From NCBI RefSeq assembly GCF_052072235.1, contig NZ_CM125436.1, positions 1,544,001-1,608,000 of the forward strand: a DNA stretch of 64,000 nucleotides. Reading direction: 5' to 3'. The stretch comes from Brevibacillus_D fluminis_A. Its GTDB lineage: Bacteria > Bacillota > Bacilli > Brevibacillales > Brevibacillaceae. This document shows positions 43,872 through 51,795 of the stretch, one piece after another. The notes beneath the pieces were generated by a model. It was not told the DNA's origin. It did no database searches and was given only the letters and a program-made list of their open reading frames with translations. Each line of letters begins with the position of its first letter. The first letter of the stretch is position 1. A program made the translations under genes and the position numbers.

Positions 43872-44082
43872 CGTGGTCGCTCCCCGCGACGGCTCCATTG
43901 AACGTGTCATGCTGCGCAAAGGCGAAAAAATCGAAGAAGGCACGCCGATTTTTTCGCTGCAGTCCAATGGGGTCAATTGCGAAATCCTTGCCCCTGTTAC
44001 CGGGGTCACGGAATCGTTGGAAGTTGAGCAAGGGGATATCACGATATCTGGCATGATTTTGGCTGTCATTGTTCAGCTTTAA
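43846..44082 (+). CDS. Small stand-alone biotinyl/lipoyl-like barrel protein
   Basis: About 78 aa, overlapping the end of the activator gene by 26 bases. The sequence DVVAPRDGSIERVMLRKGEK, then GTPIFSLQSNG and LAPVTGVTESLEVEQGD has the pseudo-duplicated pattern of a barrel-sandwich hybrid domain, as in biotin carrier, lipoyl and HlyD proteins. The modifiable lysine of the MKM/DKA motif is not apparent, so it may be an unmodified relative. The GTG at 43846 or TTG at 43855 could be the start. It is probably translationally coupled to the regulator; its role is unknown. Confidence 0.65.
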   Translation: MRRLGLRFDVVAPRDGSIERVMLRKGEKIEEGTPIFSLQSNGVNCEILAPVTGVTESLEVEQGDITISGMILAVIVQL

Positions 44083-44145
44083 CGCAATGCTGTCAGAAGG
44101 AATGGCACGATCGCATGAATGGTTTATATTCGTTTTACTTGCATG

Positions 44146-44182
44146 AAAGTGTATCCGCGAAAACAACGGGTACACTTTTTTG
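44146..44182 (+). terminator. Intrinsic terminator after the activator/barrel-protein unit
   Basis: AAAGTGTA and TACACTTT pair across the segment, with an extra CC/GG step, followed by a T6 tract. Confidence 0.82.
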
Positions 44183-44204
44183 CCAGTTTCGTCCCAATCA
44201 AGCA

Positions 44205-44256
44205 AAAAGCTGCTCCGTGCATGGATGCGACCATGGCACGTTGAGCAGCTTTTTTG
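44205..44256 (-). terminator. Terminator of the alpha/beta hydrolase gene
   Basis: AAAAAGCTGCTC (44205-44216) pairs with GAGCAGCTTTTT (44244-44255). T-runs exist on both strands, so it can end transcription from either side. It lies eight bases after the hydrolase stop. Confidence 0.85.
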
Positions 44257-44263
44257 TGTTTCG

Positions 44264-45457
44264 CTAGTGGTTGACCTGCAGCGTTTCATCCAGCCATTCA
44301 AACATGCGCTGGTTGAAGTACAGCAGGGCGCCGAATTGGCAATGTTCCTCCGCGCTTTCTTCCGCGGTGAAGCGCATGTATGTTTTCGGGCAGGTGAGCG
44401 CGTCGTAGAGCATCTGAGGCTGGCCGGCAAAGAAGTGGTCTTCGGCCGCTTCAACCACGAGCGTCGGGCAGGTGATTTTGTCCGCCACACCGGCCAAGGT
44501 GATCGGCTCGGTTTTTTCGATCAGCTCGTGGATGTTTTTGGCCTGGTAGGTGAACATGCCGTTTTCGACCGCCCAGCGAACCCCGATGTGTTTGCTCATC
44601 AAGACGCTGATAAATTGCTCCACAACTGCCGGATTGTCGAAGTCTTGCGGATTGCCTGGATAAAATCTGCGCCCGATTTCACCGAATTGGTTGGAAAACA
44701 GGCCGTCGTTCGCGACGCATGCTGCGAGGCGATGTTCATAGGCGGCAGCGCGGGGAGCCAGGTAACCGCCGAGGCTGATGCCGATGATCGCGATCTGTTT
44801 GGCATCCACTTCCGGCCGCGTCTCCAAATAGTCGACCATCGGTGTCACGACTTTTTCCCAGTCATGGCGGAAGGGGAGCCGCTGCTCGCGGATCACCGCG
44901 CCTTGGCCCGGCCCCTCGAACGTCAGGCAGTTGTAGCCGCGCTGCAACGCGGACGCTACCACTTCCAGGTACAGCTCTTCCCCGGTCGAATCGAAGCCTC
45001 CGTGAATGAGCAGGGTCGGTCTTGGCGACTCATCCACCCGATAAAAGTAGCCTGGCAAAAACGTGTCTTCATACGGGATGTTCACTTCTTCGACCGGCGT
45101 ATCAAACAGCTGGATGGCTTTGCGAAATGCGCTGCGGCTTTTTCCCCATGTATCCAGAATGCGCGGATCGTTTTGGTCGCCGTGCAAAAAGAATTCCGCA
45201 GTCCGGTAGTAATTGTGCGCACGCAAGTAGCACTCCCGCGCACTGACCCGTTTGCCGCGCGACATGCTTTCTTCCGCGAGCGCATGAATCCGCTCGGCAG
45301 TTTTGTACCACTCGTTGTACCAGCTTTCAAAATTCCCTTCCTCGATGCGATAAGCGGTCGTCAGGCATTCGCCGATATCGGCACCGCCGAAGGGAGCATA
45401 CCCCATCGTACGCAGCAGTTCAAAGGAAAAGGTTTGATCGTCAAAAATGCACTTCAT
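44264..45457 (-). CDS. Alpha/beta hydrolase (FrsA / pseudooxynicotine-hydrolase-like)
   Basis: 397 aa. A helical N-terminal cap of about 130 residues (WYNEWYKTAERIHALAEES) precedes an alpha/beta hydrolase core with the oxyanion block LLIHGGFDSTGEEL, the nucleophile elbow GISLGGYLAPR (Ser about residue 219), an acid in VVEAAEDHFFAG and the His in SAEEHCQFGA. This architecture is shared with the C-C bond hydrolase for 2,6-dihydroxypseudooxynicotine and related esterases; the substrate here is unknown. The start is the ATG ten bases after AAGGAGGA; the TTG at 45478 lies inside that site. TAACCTA repeats precede it. Confidence 0.85.
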   Translation of the reverse strand: MKCIFDDQTFSFELLRTMGYAPFGGADIGECLTTAYRIEEGNFESWYNEWYKTAERIHALAEESMSRGKRVSARECYLRAHNYYRTAEFFLHGDQNDPRILDTWGKSRSAFRKAIQLFDTPVEEVNIPYEDTFLPGYFYRVDESPRPTLLIHGGFDSTGEELYLEVVASALQRGYNCLTFEGPGQGAVIREQRLPFRHDWEKVVTPMVDYLETRPEVDAKQIAIIGISLGGYLAPRAAAYEHRLAACVANDGLFSNQFGEIGRRFYPGNPQDFDNPAVVEQFISVLMSKHIGVRWAVENGMFTYQAKNIHELIEKTEPITLAGVADKITCPTLVVEAAEDHFFAGQPQMLYDALTCPKTYMRFTAEESAEEHCQFGALLYFNQRMFEWLDETLQVNH

Positions 45458-45493
45458 AATGGAAGGGTCCTCCTTCAATTGGCAACAAGTCTA

Positions 45494-45571
45494 TAGGTTA
45501 AATTTGATCTAAAACAAAAATAACCTAAAAACAATTTCGAGTCAACCATGATATAGATCATAATTAACCTA
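45494..45571. promoter_or_regulatory. TAACCTA repeats upstream of the hydrolase gene
   Basis: One TAGGTTA (45494-45500) and two TAACCTA copies (45521-45527, 45565-45571) lie within 78 bases in an AT-rich stretch. The first two form an inverted repeat. They are a plausible operator for the divergent region, next to a PadR remnant. Confidence 0.4.
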
Positions 45572-45591
45572 TTTATTTTATCTTTTCGCAG

Positions 45592-45804
45592 GTGATTGTT
45601 GGTAGCCTTTGCGCGATGCGCTTGCAGATGGACCCGATCGCAGCGCGCATCGCGGTTGTCGAGTTCGGAATCCACTATGAAAAGCTTTATATCGACTGGT
45701 GCAATCGTTTGCTGGCGAGAATGGGCGATGCGTCATCTTTGATCAGGTGGAGAAGTGGAAGCGAGGACATGTATTGTCGGGCGAGCTGTGGTAATGTATT
45801 TTAA
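45592..45804 (+). pseudogene. C-terminal remnant of a PadR-family regulator
   Basis: The reading frame contains DPIAARIAVVEFGIHYEKLY followed by IDWCNRLLARM, which resembles the C-terminal dimerisation helix of PadR regulators. The winged-helix half is absent, and the first codons have no ribosome binding site. I read it as the tail of a deleted regulator, perhaps of the divergent hydrolase. Confidence 0.5.
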
Positions 45805-45837
45805 TAAAACAGCGAAAATTTTATCAGGGGGTAGCTT

Positions 45838-46668
45838 ATGTCAGTCTTGACCGACATTCAAACATCCATCGAGTATTTCAAACACACCTACCCGGAGGAA
45901 GAGGTGTGCCTCGCGCTTTATGATTCCGAGAAACTGATTGCCTATTTACCGGGGAAAACGATCGATTTCAAGCTTTCCATCGGCTCACCGTTGTCCGCCA
46001 TTGCAGGTACGGTCACGGAACAATCCTTTCGCGCGGGACGTCCCATGCGCGATGAACGCGGCCCTGAAGCATTCGGCTTTTCCTATATCGCATCGGCCAC
46101 CCCCATCTATGAAGATCAGCGGGTTGTCGGCGTGCTGACCGCAATCGTCTCCAACGAGAGAGTGGACGCACTGCGTCAATCTGCGGAGAATTTATCGGCA
46201 GTAGCGGAGGAGGTATACGCTACATCGGAACAAATGACAAAAGGGACTGACAAAATCACGACATTGCTGCAACAGCTTTCGGAAAAATCAAGCCAAATGA
46301 CCGCAGACATCGCCAACATGCACCGACTTCTCGGGATCGTGCACGAGATGGCGGCACAATCGCATTTGCTCGGATTGAATGCGGCGATCGAAGCGGCTCG
46401 TGCAGGCGAGCATGGACGCGGTTTCGCGATTGTAGCGCAAGAAATTCGCAAAATGGCCGATCAATCGAAAAACTCTGCAAGCGAGATCGCCCTGCAGCTG
46501 CAGCACTTTCTTCAGGGCATCCAGACGATGGATCGCTCGATACAAGAGGTTGCCGCCTATGCGGAGCAGCATCTGTCGGGGATGCAGGAGTTAAACGCAT
46601 CGTTTGAGCAAGTGTCCAGCACAGCTCTTCGGCTGCACGAGGGGGCAGCAGTGAGCCTGAAACAGTAG
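45838..46668 (+). CDS. Soluble methyl-accepting chemotaxis-type protein (YfmS-like)
   Basis: 276 aa with no transmembrane segment. An N-terminal sensor of about 110 residues (PAS/GAF-like) leads into a short MCP signalling hairpin with the conserved tip AAQSHLLGLNAAIEAARAGE and GRGFAIVAQEIRKMAD (about 170-215). The coiled coil is much shorter than in membrane receptors. It resembles the cytosolic B. subtilis receptor YfmS, which talks to CheA/CheW. It has GGGGG upstream of the ATG. A 9-bp hairpin (GGTTTGTTG/CAACAAACC) follows the stop. Confidence 0.88.
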   Translation: MSVLTDIQTSIEYFKHTYPEEEVCLALYDSEKLIAYLPGKTIDFKLSIGSPLSAIAGTVTEQSFRAGRPMRDERGPEAFGFSYIASATPIYEDQRVVGVLTAIVSNERVDALRQSAENLSAVAEEVYATSEQMTKGTDKITTLLQQLSEKSSQMTADIANMHRLLGIVHEMAAQSHLLGLNAAIEAARAGEHGRGFAIVAQEIRKMADQSKNSASEIALQLQHFLQGIQTMDRSIQEVAAYAEQHLSGMQELNASFEQVSSTALRLHEGAAVSLKQ

Positions 46669-46859
46669 GTTTGTTGCTTTTCAACAAACCGCTGGTCGGT
46701 ATTTTGCTACATGAACTGAGCATTTCTGTTCGACATGGAACGCCAAGCAGCGCCTACTTGTCAAAACTTCATAAATTGGCAGTAAAACAAGGAGGGAAAA
46801 CAGAGCGAAATCAGTTACAATAGAAGAAACACTCTTTAACAAAGAAAGAAGAATGTCCA

Positions 46860-47087
46860 TTGTCTGAACTGAAAGACTTGTTTTCGGGTTGGATTGCGAC
46901 CAGACAACTTCTGCGAATTGAGGTGGTTCGGAAAAAAGCGGAACGCCAATCGTTTGCTGGCCGTCTTCTTCAGTATTCAGAAGAAAACGAACTCTTGCTG
47001 ATCTATCATGACGACGAAAAACAGATTTACAATTTCAAGCTAAATGAAATCGATAGTATACAACCAGCCGGAAAAGGCACCGATTGA
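46860..47087 (+). CDS. Small conserved-looking protein of unknown function
   Basis: A 75-aa frame with a TTG start (MSELKDLFSGWIATRQLLRI). The second half alternates charged and hydrophobic residues (LLLIYHDDEKQIYNFKLNEI), suggesting a small beta-sheet. An AAAGAAAGAAGAA tract precedes the start. It is followed at once by a terminator, which supports it as a single-gene unit. No family recognised. Confidence 0.6.
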   Translation: MSELKDLFSGWIATRQLLRIEVVRKKAERQSFAGRLLQYSEENELLLIYHDDEKQIYNFKLNEIDSIQPAGKGTD

Positions 47088-47089
47088 AA

Positions 47090-47124
47090 AGCTTCGTTCG
47101 ATACATGAAGCTTTTTTATTTTTC
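47090..47124 (+). terminator. Terminator after the 75-aa gene
   Basis: AAGCTTC and GAAGCTT pair around a loop of about ten bases, followed by TTTTATTTTTC. Confidence 0.8.
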
Positions 47125-47143
47125 AATCGTACGGTATGATTGA

Positions 47144-47737
47144 ATGGAAGAAAAGGGAGTTGCTTCCAAGGAAATGGATGATTTTAAAAACATACGTTAT
47201 TTGTCAACCGGCACACCGCGTCAGCAAGCGGCCTATGCGGTCATGAAAAAGCTTGGGATCATGGAGACGCTGCACGCGTTCGATCCAATTTTGGTCGGGA
47301 CGATCCCGCTGGACATTGACATCGGGTCGAGCGATCTGGATATTGTCTGCTGTACGGCTGAGATGGAACTGTTTTCACAGACGGTTTATGAGGCGTACGG
47401 GCAGCTTGGCGCATATGCCGAGGGCCGCACGATTGTGCGCGGAATCGAAACGGCTGTGATCGGGTTTCACTATGACGGTTTTCTGTTCGAACTGTTCGCG
47501 CAGCCTGTGCCGAGCGAGCGGCAAAACGGGTATCGGCACATGGTGATTGAGGCCCGGATGCTTGCGGTCGGTGGAGCGCGCATGCGCGATGAGATCAGGA
47601 AGCTGAAACGCGCGGGCATGAAGACCGAACCCGCTTTTATGCATTATTTGCAAGTGGCTTGTGAGGACCCGTATGAAGAATTGCTTGCATTTGAAACGAT
47701 GCGCGATGAGGAGCTTTCGCGCATGCTCGCTCGTTGA
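47144..47737 (+). CDS. DUF4269 family protein (nucleotidyltransferase-like)
   Basis: 197 aa (187 if it starts at the ATG at 47174). It shows the DUF4269 pattern: IRYLSTGTPRQQAAYAVMKK, then DPILVGTIPLDIDIGSSDLD, where the S-S-D-L-D pair looks like the metal-binding acids of the nucleotidyltransferase fold. Function unknown, probably cytoplasmic. Neither start has a good ribosome binding site. The stop is 13 bases before pxpB, so it could be the first gene of that operon by chance or design. Confidence 0.8.
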   Translation: MEEKGVASKEMDDFKNIRYLSTGTPRQQAAYAVMKKLGIMETLHAFDPILVGTIPLDIDIGSSDLDIVCCTAEMELFSQTVYEAYGQLGAYAEGRTIVRGIETAVIGFHYDGFLFELFAQPVPSERQNGYRHMVIEARMLAVGGARMRDEIRKLKRAGMKTEPAFMHYLQVACEDPYEELLAFETMRDEELSRMLAR

Positions 47738-47750
47738 CGGAGGTGGTTGG

Positions 47751-48479
47751 GTGGAATACGTGTGCAGACCTGTCGGCGACCAAGCGGTGGATGTCGTGTT
47801 CGAGCAAGTCGTATGCGAGCGCATCAATCAGCAGGTGAACCGATTGCGCAAAAGCCTGGAGCGGCGCCGGATCAGAGGCGTTATCGAAATGGTGCCGTCA
47901 TATGCTGCGCTGACGATCTATTATGATCCAGCGCTGCTCGCTTACGAGCGGCTTGTTGCCGCAATTGAAGCATCGTACCGGGACTTGCGGCATGAGCCGG
48001 CAAAAGTGCGCAAAGTCTGGCTCCCCGCACTCTATGGGGGCAGTGGCGGTCCCGATTTGGCAGATGTGGCCCGGCTCGCCGGATTGACTGTCGATGAAGT
48101 GATCAGGCTGCATGCGGGTGCGGTCTACCGGGTTTACATGCTCGGCTTTGCGCCCGGCTTCCCGTATTTGGGCGGATTGCCGGATTCGCTGGCAACGCCA
48201 CGGCTGGCAACACCGAGAGCCATGGTGCGAAGCGGTTCGGTCGGAATCGCGGGCTCGCAAACCGGCATCTATTCCCTTGACACGCCTGGCGGCTGGCGCA
48301 TTATCGCGCATATGCCTGTTACGCTTTTTCAACCGGAAAAGGAACAGCCCTTTTTGCTCGCTGCCTCTGATCTGGTGCAGTTCGTGCCGGTGGAGATGGT
48401 GGAATATTGCGATATTTGCCGCCAGATTGAGCGAGGAACCTATCAGGTAAAGGAGGAAATCACATGTCCATCGACTTGA
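47751..48479 (+). CDS. pxpB: 5-oxoprolinase subunit PxpB (KipI family)
   Basis: 242 aa, cyclophilin-like carboxyltransferase subdomain family. Visible signatures are PVGDQAVDVVF at the N-terminus, VYRVYMLGFAPGFPYLGGLP (about 118-137), SVGIAGSQTGIYSLDTPGGW and RTP-like ATPRAMVRSG. With PxpA and PxpC it hydrolyses 5-oxoproline (pyroglutamate) to glutamate with ATP. The GTG start lies seven bases after GGAGG. The frame runs further upstream inside the DUF4269 gene but is not coding there. It overlaps pxpA by 16 bases. Confidence 0.93.
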   Translation: MEYVCRPVGDQAVDVVFEQVVCERINQQVNRLRKSLERRRIRGVIEMVPSYAALTIYYDPALLAYERLVAAIEASYRDLRHEPAKVRKVWLPALYGGSGGPDLADVARLAGLTVDEVIRLHAGAVYRVYMLGFAPGFPYLGGLPDSLATPRLATPRAMVRSGSVGIAGSQTGIYSLDTPGGWRIIAHMPVTLFQPEKEQPFLLAASDLVQFVPVEMVEYCDICRQIERGTYQVKEEITCPST

Positions 48480-49225
48480 ACTGTGACATGGGAGAGGGGT
48501 ATGGCCGGTATCATGTCGGGAACGACGACGGGATCATGCCCTACATCAGCTCGGCCAATATTGCCTGCGGGTTTCACGCTGGCGACCCGCAGGTGATGCG
48601 CCGCACGGTACAATTGGCCAAGCTGCACGGCGTAGCCATCGGAGCCCATCCTGGTTTGCCGGATTTAGCGGGCTTCGGCAGGCGGGAGATGGAGCTGTCT
48701 GCAGACCAGCTGTATGCGGACACCGTTTATCAAATCGGGGCGTTGAACGGGTTTTGCTTGGCGGAAAACGTCCGAATGTCGCATGTCAAGCCGCACGGAG
48801 CTTTGTACCATATGGTGAATCGGGACCGCGAGCTGGCCTGTGCGCTGGTGGAAGCGGTGCTTGCGATCGATCGCGAGCTGGTCATCTACACATTGCCGCG
48901 AGGAGAGCTGCTGCAGGCGGCACAAGCAGCGAATCTGCGGGTTGCGCGGGAATTTTTCGCTGATCGCGCCTATCAGGCGGACGGCACGCTCGTGGCGCGC
49001 ACGCATCCGCAAGCGATGATCAAGGATGCGGCGACTGCGGCAGCGCGCGTAGCGAACATGCTCGCCCGCAAGCGAGTGGTGACGGTGACCGGCGAGGAGA
49101 TCGACATGGAGGCTGAGACGGTCTGCATTCATGGCGATGAGCGGCAGGCCGTCCTGTTTGCGCGCAGTATCCGCACCGAGCTGGAGCGGTTGGGAGTCGT
49201 GGTGAGTGCGTGTGGACGAACGTGA
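48464..49225 (+). CDS. pxpA: 5-oxoprolinase subunit PxpA (LamB/YcsF family)
   Basis: 253 aa starting MSIDLNCDMGEGYGRYH, the unmistakable N-terminus of the LamB/YcsF family, followed by SSANIACGFHAGDP and GAHPGLPDLAGFGRR. It forms the ATP-dependent 5-oxoprolinase with PxpB and PxpC. The start lies inside the pxpB 3' end with AAGGAGG just upstream, and the stop overlaps pxpC. Length is normal. Confidence 0.96.
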   Translation: MSIDLNCDMGEGYGRYHVGNDDGIMPYISSANIACGFHAGDPQVMRRTVQLAKLHGVAIGAHPGLPDLAGFGRREMELSADQLYADTVYQIGALNGFCLAENVRMSHVKPHGALYHMVNRDRELACALVEAVLAIDRELVIYTLPRGELLQAAQAANLRVAREFFADRAYQADGTLVARTHPQAMIKDAATAAARVANMLARKRVVTVTGEEIDMEAETVCIHGDERQAVLFARSIRTELERLGVVVSACGRT

Positions 49226-50213
49226 AGGCCAGATTGAAGTCGTGAAGGCTGGGACGCTGACTACCGTTCAGGATTTGGGGCGGTACGGCTATCAGCAGTA
49301 CGGCGTACCGGTTAGCGGTGCCGCCGACTCGATTGCGCTGCGCGTCGCCAATCTTCTGGTCGGGAATCCGGAATCGGCTGCCGGGCTGGAGCTGACGCTG
49401 ACAGGTCCGATCCTGCGGTTTGCGGCAGACAGCTTGATTTGCTTGACGGGCGGGACCGTGGGCGCGACGCTCGACGGCAAACCGATCGAGATGTACAAAA
49501 GCATTCTTGCACAAGCGGGCTCGACGCTTCGCGTGGGTCCGGTCGTACGCGGGTGCCGCGCCTATCTGGCCGTGCACGGCGGAGTCGATGTCCCGCCTAT
49601 CATGGGGAGCCGCTCCACTTATCTTAGAGGCAAGATCGGCGGCTTTCAGGGAAGGGCGCTTGACGCCGGCGATCGTCTCGCAATCGGCCCGTGCAGGAAC
49701 GGCAGCGCGACGTACGCCAAAACGTTGAAGCAGATGGCCAACCGCCGGCTGCATCCGTCGAGAATACCGGATTACCCTGTGAAAAAACAGGTGCATGTCA
49801 TCATGGGGCCGCATCGCGATGCATTTACGGAAGCGTGCATCAAGCGATTTTGGGCAGAGGGCTATGCTGTGACGACACAGGCTGATCGGATGGGCGTGCG
49901 CTGCCAAGGCGAGCCGCTCCGCCATAAAAGCGGTGCAGATGTAATCAGCGGAGCTGTTCCCGTTGGTGCCGTGCAGATTCCGGCAGACGGCCAGCCGATC
50001 ATTTTGCTTTGCGATCGGCAGCCGACTGGCGGTTATACGCGCATCGGGACGGTTATTACCGCTGATTTGCCGCTCGTCGCACAGGCGAGACCGCAGGATA
50101 TACTGCATTTTCAGCCGATTTCGCTGCAAGCGGCCGTGCTGCGTGCGGCTGAGAGCGAAAGGTGGATGAGGCAGCTGCGCCTCGCATGCCTGGCAGGAAG
50201 GGGGGAATGTTGA
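49206..50213 (+). CDS. pxpC: 5-oxoprolinase subunit PxpC (KipA family)
   Basis: 335 aa of the biotin-dependent carboxyltransferase-like KipA family: VVKAGTLTTVQDLGRYGYQ at the N-terminus, GVPVSGAADSIALRVANLLV, and near the C-terminus PADGQPIILLCDRQPTGGY. It completes the PxpABC complex. Start is the GTG at 49206 or 49212. It overlaps pxpA by 20 bases; its TGA overlaps the ATG of the next gene. The order B-A-C and the overlaps suggest coordinated translation. Confidence 0.94.
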   Translation: MRVDEREGQIEVVKAGTLTTVQDLGRYGYQQYGVPVSGAADSIALRVANLLVGNPESAAGLELTLTGPILRFAADSLICLTGGTVGATLDGKPIEMYKSILAQAGSTLRVGPVVRGCRAYLAVHGGVDVPPIMGSRSTYLRGKIGGFQGRALDAGDRLAIGPCRNGSATYAKTLKQMANRRLHPSRIPDYPVKKQVHVIMGPHRDAFTEACIKRFWAEGYAVTTQADRMGVRCQGEPLRHKSGADVISGAVPVGAVQIPADGQPIILLCDRQPTGGYTRIGTVITADLPLVAQARPQDILHFQPISLQAAVLRAAESERWMRQLRLACLAGRGEC

Positions 50214-51616
50214 TGAACGAGCCGTGGAGCAAAGAGAAAAAATGGTTTTTGTCGGAAGTCGAGGGATTGCTGGGAATGATCCCGTTTCCCATGCTGGTCG
50301 TATCGGCTGAGGGAAAAGTGCTTCATGTGAACAGCGCGGCGGAATACGTCTGGAACTGCCCGCAAATTACGCTGTTTCAGCAATCGTTAGGCCAGCTGGT
50401 CGATTCAGCCCTTTTGCTGGAAACCGTGCGAAAAGGCAAGCCGGTTCGGGATTTGACGGTGACGATCGTCGACCAGTCAGGCAAAAGGCTGCCCTACTTG
50501 TGCAAGGTGCACCCTTTGTATGTAGAGCGCGTAGCCGAGGGGGCGATCCTGCAATTCGCCAAGCCTCCCGCTGAACAGGAGCGCGAACAAAAACGGCGAA
50601 ATGCCACCCGCTACAGCTTTGATGACATTCGCGGGTCAAGCCCTGCGCTCCTCGCCCTGAAGGAGCAGGGGCGCAAAGTGGCCGGAAACGACTCGACCGT
50701 GCTGATTCGCGGCGAAAGCGGGACCGGCAAGGAGGTGCTGGCCCAGGCAATCCACTCCTCGAGCGGGCGGGCTGGCGGTCCCTTCATCGCCATCAACTGC
50801 GCAGCGATCCCGGAATCGCTCTTGGAAAGCGAATTGTTTGGCTATGAGGAAGGGGCGTTCACCGGCGCGAAAAAAGGCGGCAAGCAAGGCAAGTTCGAGC
50901 TGGCGCATGAAGGCACGCTTTTTTTGGACGAGATCGGCGATATGCCGCCGTTTTTGCAGGTCAAGCTGCTGCGCGTCCTGCAGGAGCGGCGCGTCGAGCG
51001 GATCGGCGGCGCTGTGAGCATTCCGGTAAACGTCCGCGTCATCGCCGCCACGCATAAAGACATTACGGAAATGATGATGGCCGGACAGTTTCGCGAGGAT
51101 TTGTTTTTCCGGCTGAACGTTATTCCGCTGTACGTGCCTCCGCTGCGCGAGCGGAAGGAAGATTTGTATGAGCTGATCTTGCATTACATGAAGAAATTCG
51201 GCGAGCGGTTTCAGAAGCCGCCGAAGCGGCTATCCACGGAAGCGTTCCAATGTCTGCAGCGCTATCATTGGCCTGGCAACATCCGGGAGCTGGAAAACGT
51301 CGTCGAATATATCGTGAGTTTGGAAACGGGCGATTTGGTCACCGTCAACAGTTTGCCGGCATCGGTCCGCGAACAGCTGCAGGAAGCGGCAGAACAGCCC
51401 GTATTGCCGCAGCAGACAGAAGGGCGTATGCCGCCGGGGATCGATGCGCAAATGCCATTGGAAAAAACGGAAGAGCTGTTGATCCTGCACGCCTTGCAAC
51501 GCTTCGGCCAAACGACGGAAGGAAAGAAAAGGGCGGCGGAATCGCTCGGGATCAGTGTGGCGACCTTATACCGCCGATTACATAAGCTGCAGCGGCAGCA
51601 AAAATTCTCGAAATGA
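50213..51616 (+). CDS. Sigma-54-dependent activator with N-terminal PAS domain
   Basis: 467 aa. A PAS domain (about 18-110, FPMLVVSAEGKVLHVNSAAE) precedes the AAA+ domain with Walker A GESGTGKEVLAQ (about 165), GAFTGA (about 213), Walker B TLFLDEIGDM and WPGNIRELENVVEYI. The C-terminal Fis-type HTH is AAESLGISVATLYRRLHKL. The ATG overlaps the pxpC stop and lies eight bases after AGGGGG. Its location between pxpBAC and a sigma-54-like promoter suggests it activates the two genes downstream and perhaps the whole cluster, with 5-oxoproline or a related lactam as the signal (inference). Confidence 0.92.
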   Translation: MNEPWSKEKKWFLSEVEGLLGMIPFPMLVVSAEGKVLHVNSAAEYVWNCPQITLFQQSLGQLVDSALLLETVRKGKPVRDLTVTIVDQSGKRLPYLCKVHPLYVERVAEGAILQFAKPPAEQEREQKRRNATRYSFDDIRGSSPALLALKEQGRKVAGNDSTVLIRGESGTGKEVLAQAIHSSSGRAGGPFIAINCAAIPESLLESELFGYEEGAFTGAKKGGKQGKFELAHEGTLFLDEIGDMPPFLQVKLLRVLQERRVERIGGAVSIPVNVRVIAATHKDITEMMMAGQFREDLFFRLNVIPLYVPPLRERKEDLYELILHYMKKFGERFQKPPKRLSTEAFQCLQRYHWPGNIRELENVVEYIVSLETGDLVTVNSLPASVREQLQEAAEQPVLPQQTEGRMPPGIDAQMPLEKTEELLILHALQRFGQTTEGKKRAAESLGISVATLYRRLHKLQRQQKFSK

Positions 51617-51751
51617 GAAAGTTCGCGAAAATTTGATTGAATACGCGAAAAACTGCGAAATCATTACCTCATCATCTCGTATGTCTTGAAGCAAGTTTAC
51701 TCGCAGAGGCCAAAACCTCTCTTTTTTTTGCGATCCTTGCTTGCGAATGAT

Positions 51752-51767
51752 TGGCACAATTATTGAA
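51752..51767 (+). promoter_or_regulatory. Sigma-54-like promoter of the DUF917/HyuA pair
   Basis: TGGCAC-AATTA-TTGAA keeps the -24 element perfectly, with a weaker -12 (TTGAA instead of TTGCA). It lies 29 bases before the GTG start of the DUF917 gene and directly after the activator gene. Confidence 0.65.
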
Positions 51768-51795
51768 AAAGAAAAGAAAGAAGGAGGTGCGTCGC

